From: Akkermansia sp.
GTDB lineage: Bacteria > Verrucomicrobiota > Verrucomicrobiia > Verrucomicrobiales > Akkermansiaceae
Assembly: GCA_030523775.1 (NCBI GenBank)
Contig: JAUNHW010000008.1
Coordinates: 1-43,442, forward strand
Length of the DNA: 43,442 bases
Direction of reading: 5' to 3'
Each line of letters starts with the position of its first letter. The stretch's first letter is position 1. Below, in pieces: positions 41,348 to 43,442 of this stretch. The notes under the pieces are model-generated. The model was given only the letters and a program-made list of their open reading frames with translations. It was not told the DNA's origin and did not search any database. The translations under genes and the position numbers were made by a program.

Positions 41348-43300
41348 TCAATCCGTGGATTGCATACCCCTGCCCGCGCGCTGCCTGTAGCGGCTGGCGT
41401 TTGGGTGGGGGCGGGTGGGCTGGAGGTCCGTTTTCAGGTAGAATGATTTGAGCGGCTTGTAGCCCTTCTTGGCCATGAGGGTATCCCATTCCTTGGGCAG
41501 CTCAATCTTGACAGTGGCGAAACCGCCGCCGGGCAGGCACATGGTCTTGTTGCGGTTGGCATCCCCGGTCACCAGCATGGCGGTCTTGCCCTCCTGCATC
41601 ACGGGCACGGTTTGCAGACGCTCCATGTTGCACCACTCCAGCCAGGTGGGGGTGACGGTTTCCGCGGCCTCCTCCGCGCGTGCAATCTTGTCCATGTGGT
41701 CGTCCACGGTGTAGGTGGCGGGGTTGAAAGCGCTGCCGGGGTTTGCCCAGTAGTTGGCGGTGGCGCGCTGCTCCAGGGGCACGCGTGCGGTCTGCACCAG
41801 GGCCTTCTCCAGCTCCTCCTTGCTCTTGAACTTGGCCGCCAGGTCGCGCGCCACGTACCCGGTGACGAGGAAGTTGCGGTAGACGAACGGGGTGCCGCTG
41901 CCCACGGCGAACTGCTGTTTCTCCGTGGCGTCCCAGGCCATGAGCTCCATGATGACCTGCGGGTCGGACGAGGCGGGTGCGAGGTTGTTGCCCCAGCAGA
42001 GTGCGGAGGCTGCGGTGAGGGCGTTCTCGTTCACCTGCAAGCCCTGCTGCATGTGGTAGGGGCGCCAGCCGAGCTGCAGGGCGGCCTGCTCATCCTCCGC
42101 CAGGCACCAGGGCATGAGATAGCCGAAGGTGCCCATGCGGTTCTGCTTGACGTAGTATCCGCCGAAGTTGAGCATGGCGAGGTTGATGAAGCGGCCGATG
42201 GCGGCGTTGCGCGGGTTGCAGGTTTCCCCCTGCCCGCTGTCCAGCCCCAGCTGGCGCGCTATGGGGCCGTTCACCCAGCAGTAGGGGGTCCAGGCGTGGG
42301 TGCTGGCGAGCGTGCGGCGGAAATCACCGTTGGTCATGGCCTTGGTGAAGGCCATGAGGATGGGCATGAACTCCGGCGGGCAGCCGGCCATCACGCCGTT
42401 GGCGGCCACGTGGCGCACCTTCACCTCGCGCTGGGCGGGCGGCACCACCGCCACCGTGTCGTCCGGCGCGGCATCCGTGAACTTCAGGAACTCCGCCACG
42501 GCGGGCTTGGTGGGCGGCATCACGGGCAGGCCGTCCGTCCACCCCTGCTCTGCAAAGTGGGCGTTCACCTCCTGCAGGCTGCCGGTGAACACCACGCCGC
42601 CGCGCTTTCCCCCTGCCCCGTCCTGGGGCAGCTCCTTGTCGGAGAGCGGCTTGGTGAGGGCTTTTTCAATCTGCGGCCAGAGCACCTTGCGGGTGTTTTC
42701 CAGCAGCTCCTGCTGCGTGTGGGCGGAGAACGCGCCGGGGTACTCCGCCACGCGCGGAATGGGCACGCCAGCCGCGCGGGCGGCAAAGCGCGCCTGGTCC
42801 GTGAAGCCGGGCGCGGCAATCATGACGGAGGGCAGCCCCGCGTGCTCCGCGGCAATGCAGGAGCCCATCTCCTTGGGCGTGCAAAGCCCGCAGCCGCCGT
42901 TGCCGGAAATGACGGCATCCACCTTCAGCTCCTTGAGCCTGGCCACAAACTCGTCTTTCTGTGCACGCACCACGCCGGGGCCGGGCCAGGGACCCGCGGA
43001 GCCCACCTCGCTGAGCACGTACACCGTGGCCTTGGGGTATTTCTTCTGGATGAGGCGCTTGAGCTCCGGGTGGGTGACGTATGCCATGAAACTGCCTCCC
43101 ACAATGGCGATGGTCTTGCCCTCCAGCGTGTCGAGGCGCGGCCCCTGCTTGATCATGCGGATATTGCTCTCGCCCACGGGGGAATACACGGCGTAGCGCC
43201 CCTCCCCCGGCTTGGGCGCGGGTACGGAGCATTGGCCGTCCGGACAATCCTGCGCGGCACACAGGAGCGCAAGGCTCGCCAAGGCAAAAAACGTCTTCAT
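41348..43300 (-). CDS. Exported UGSC-family protein with a C-terminal WTDGLPVMPP domain
   Basis: A 650-aa protein with a signal peptide (MKTFFALASLALLCAA). Residues 55-220 resemble the UGSC family, named for a (seleno)Cys-Gly-Ser-Cys motif: here ISGNGGCGLCTPKEMGSC, with Cys137 and Cys140 forming a C-x2-C (CGLC) and Cys148 nearby. The remainder starts WTDGLPVMPPTKPAVAEFL and continues with VMAGCPPEFMPILMAF, a domain that often accompanies UGSC proteins. The redox-like CxxC suggests a thiol function, but none is established. ATG 43300 follows TTGAAT-18-TACAAT with only 5 bases after the -10. It is a single gene; the reaction is unknown. Confidence 0.8.
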   Translation of the reverse strand: MKTFFALASLALLCAAQDCPDGQCSVPAPKPGEGRYAVYSPVGESNIRMIKQGPRLDTLEGKTIAIVGGSFMAYVTHPELKRLIQKKYPKATVYVLSEVGSAGPWPGPGVVRAQKDEFVARLKELKVDAVISGNGGCGLCTPKEMGSCIAAEHAGLPSVMIAAPGFTDQARFAARAAGVPIPRVAEYPGAFSAHTQQELLENTRKVLWPQIEKALTKPLSDKELPQDGAGGKRGGVVFTGSLQEVNAHFAEQGWTDGLPVMPPTKPAVAEFLKFTDAAPDDTVAVVPPAQREVKVRHVAANGVMAGCPPEFMPILMAFTKAMTNGDFRRTLASTHAWTPYCWVNGPIARQLGLDSGQGETCNPRNAAIGRFINLAMLNFGGYYVKQNRMGTFGYLMPWCLAEDEQAALQLGWRPYHMQQGLQVNENALTAASALCWGNNLAPASSDPQVIMELMAWDATEKQQFAVGSGTPFVYRNFLVTGYVARDLAAKFKSKEELEKALVQTARVPLEQRATANYWANPGSAFNPATYTVDDHMDKIARAEEAAETVTPTWLEWCNMERLQTVPVMQEGKTAMLVTGDANRNKTMCLPGGGFATVKIELPKEWDTLMAKKGYKPLKSFYLKTDLQPTRPHPNASRYRQRAGRGMQSTD

Positions 43301-43305
43301 ACCCT

Positions 43306-43335
43306 ATTGTAGCGCAAAACGGCATCCCGATTCAA
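43306..43335 (-). promoter_or_regulatory. Promoter of the UGSC-family gene
   Basis: Minus-strand TTGAAT (43335-43330), 18-base spacer, TACAAT (43311-43306), 5 bases to ATG 43300: the clearest leaderless case in the window. Confidence 0.65.
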
Positions 43336-43442
43336 CAACGGAAAAAAGGGAGGGCGCGCAACGCGGATATCCTTGCCCGCCCCCAAATCAAGGGATTTCG
43401 GACCAAAACACGTTGTCGGAGCGGATCATTCCGTAGGAATAC

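Overview
The window looks like a chromosomal segment of a Verrucomicrobiota bacterium, most likely from or near the Akkermansiaceae. Three signs point there: PEP-CTERM proteins ending in PEPATGTLSLLAL/PEPTTGTLSLLAL...RRRR; abundant secreted or lipid-anchored proteins; and enzymes acting on host or plant glycans. Most of the sequence is GC-rich. AT-richer islands lie at 1-1075 (acyltransferase), 26,700-27,650 (small PEP-CTERM gene), 35,340-35,590 (upstream of the Fic gene) and 41,130-41,340 (MITE-like element), which suggests acquired or fast-evolving DNA. The taxon is an inference; there is no rRNA in the window.

Layout. 1-5.1 kb: a membrane acyltransferase converges on an operon (Bax-inhibitor-1 protein, KhpB/Jag RNA-binding protein, an exported unknown, GH36 alpha-galactosidase). 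5.2-10.8 kb: uvrC, then a tandem pair of clan GH-D-like glycosidases, one with and one without a signal peptide. 11-16.4 kb: a 1127-residue PEP-CTERM beta-strand surface protein, a XerC/D recombinase and two small His-rich lipoprotein paralogues. 16.5-26.2 kb: core metabolism in short operons (ftsH-rsfS, glnS-ribBA, fabI, dapA-dapB-folK-panB). 26.2-29.1 kb: an accessory patch holding 3' remnants of PEP-CTERM genes, an intact small PEP-CTERM gene behind a palindromic promoter, a dense hairpin element next to tRNA-Cys(GCA), and a holin-like/M15 peptidase pair. 29.1-35.3 kb: lipoproteins, tatA, a tlyA operon, an OsmC protein and dnaG. 35.6-43.3 kb: a Fic protein lacking its catalytic His, membrane proteins, the corA-argB-nadK operon, a MITE-like element and a secreted UGSC-family protein.

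Two properties run through the window. First, at least twelve operon-leading genes have a sigma70-like promoter whose -10 box ends only 5-8 bases before the start codon (uvrC, xer, the Bax-inhibitor-1 gene, fabI, glnS, tatA, the osmC-family gene, the signal-peptide glycosidase, the UGSC gene, the holin-like gene and two GTG-start genes), which predicts leaderless mRNAs. Second, almost no start has a Shine-Dalgarno sequence; operon-internal starts instead follow C-rich pyrimidine tracts. The best candidates for something undescribed are this leaderless/SD-less initiation pattern, the branched hairpin element beside tRNA-Cys, the pseudo-Fic gene with its palindromic promoter region, and the GAATACTGTA motif shared by the PEP-CTERM promoter and two other loci. 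Without tools I could not test homology, folding energies or genome-wide recurrence.
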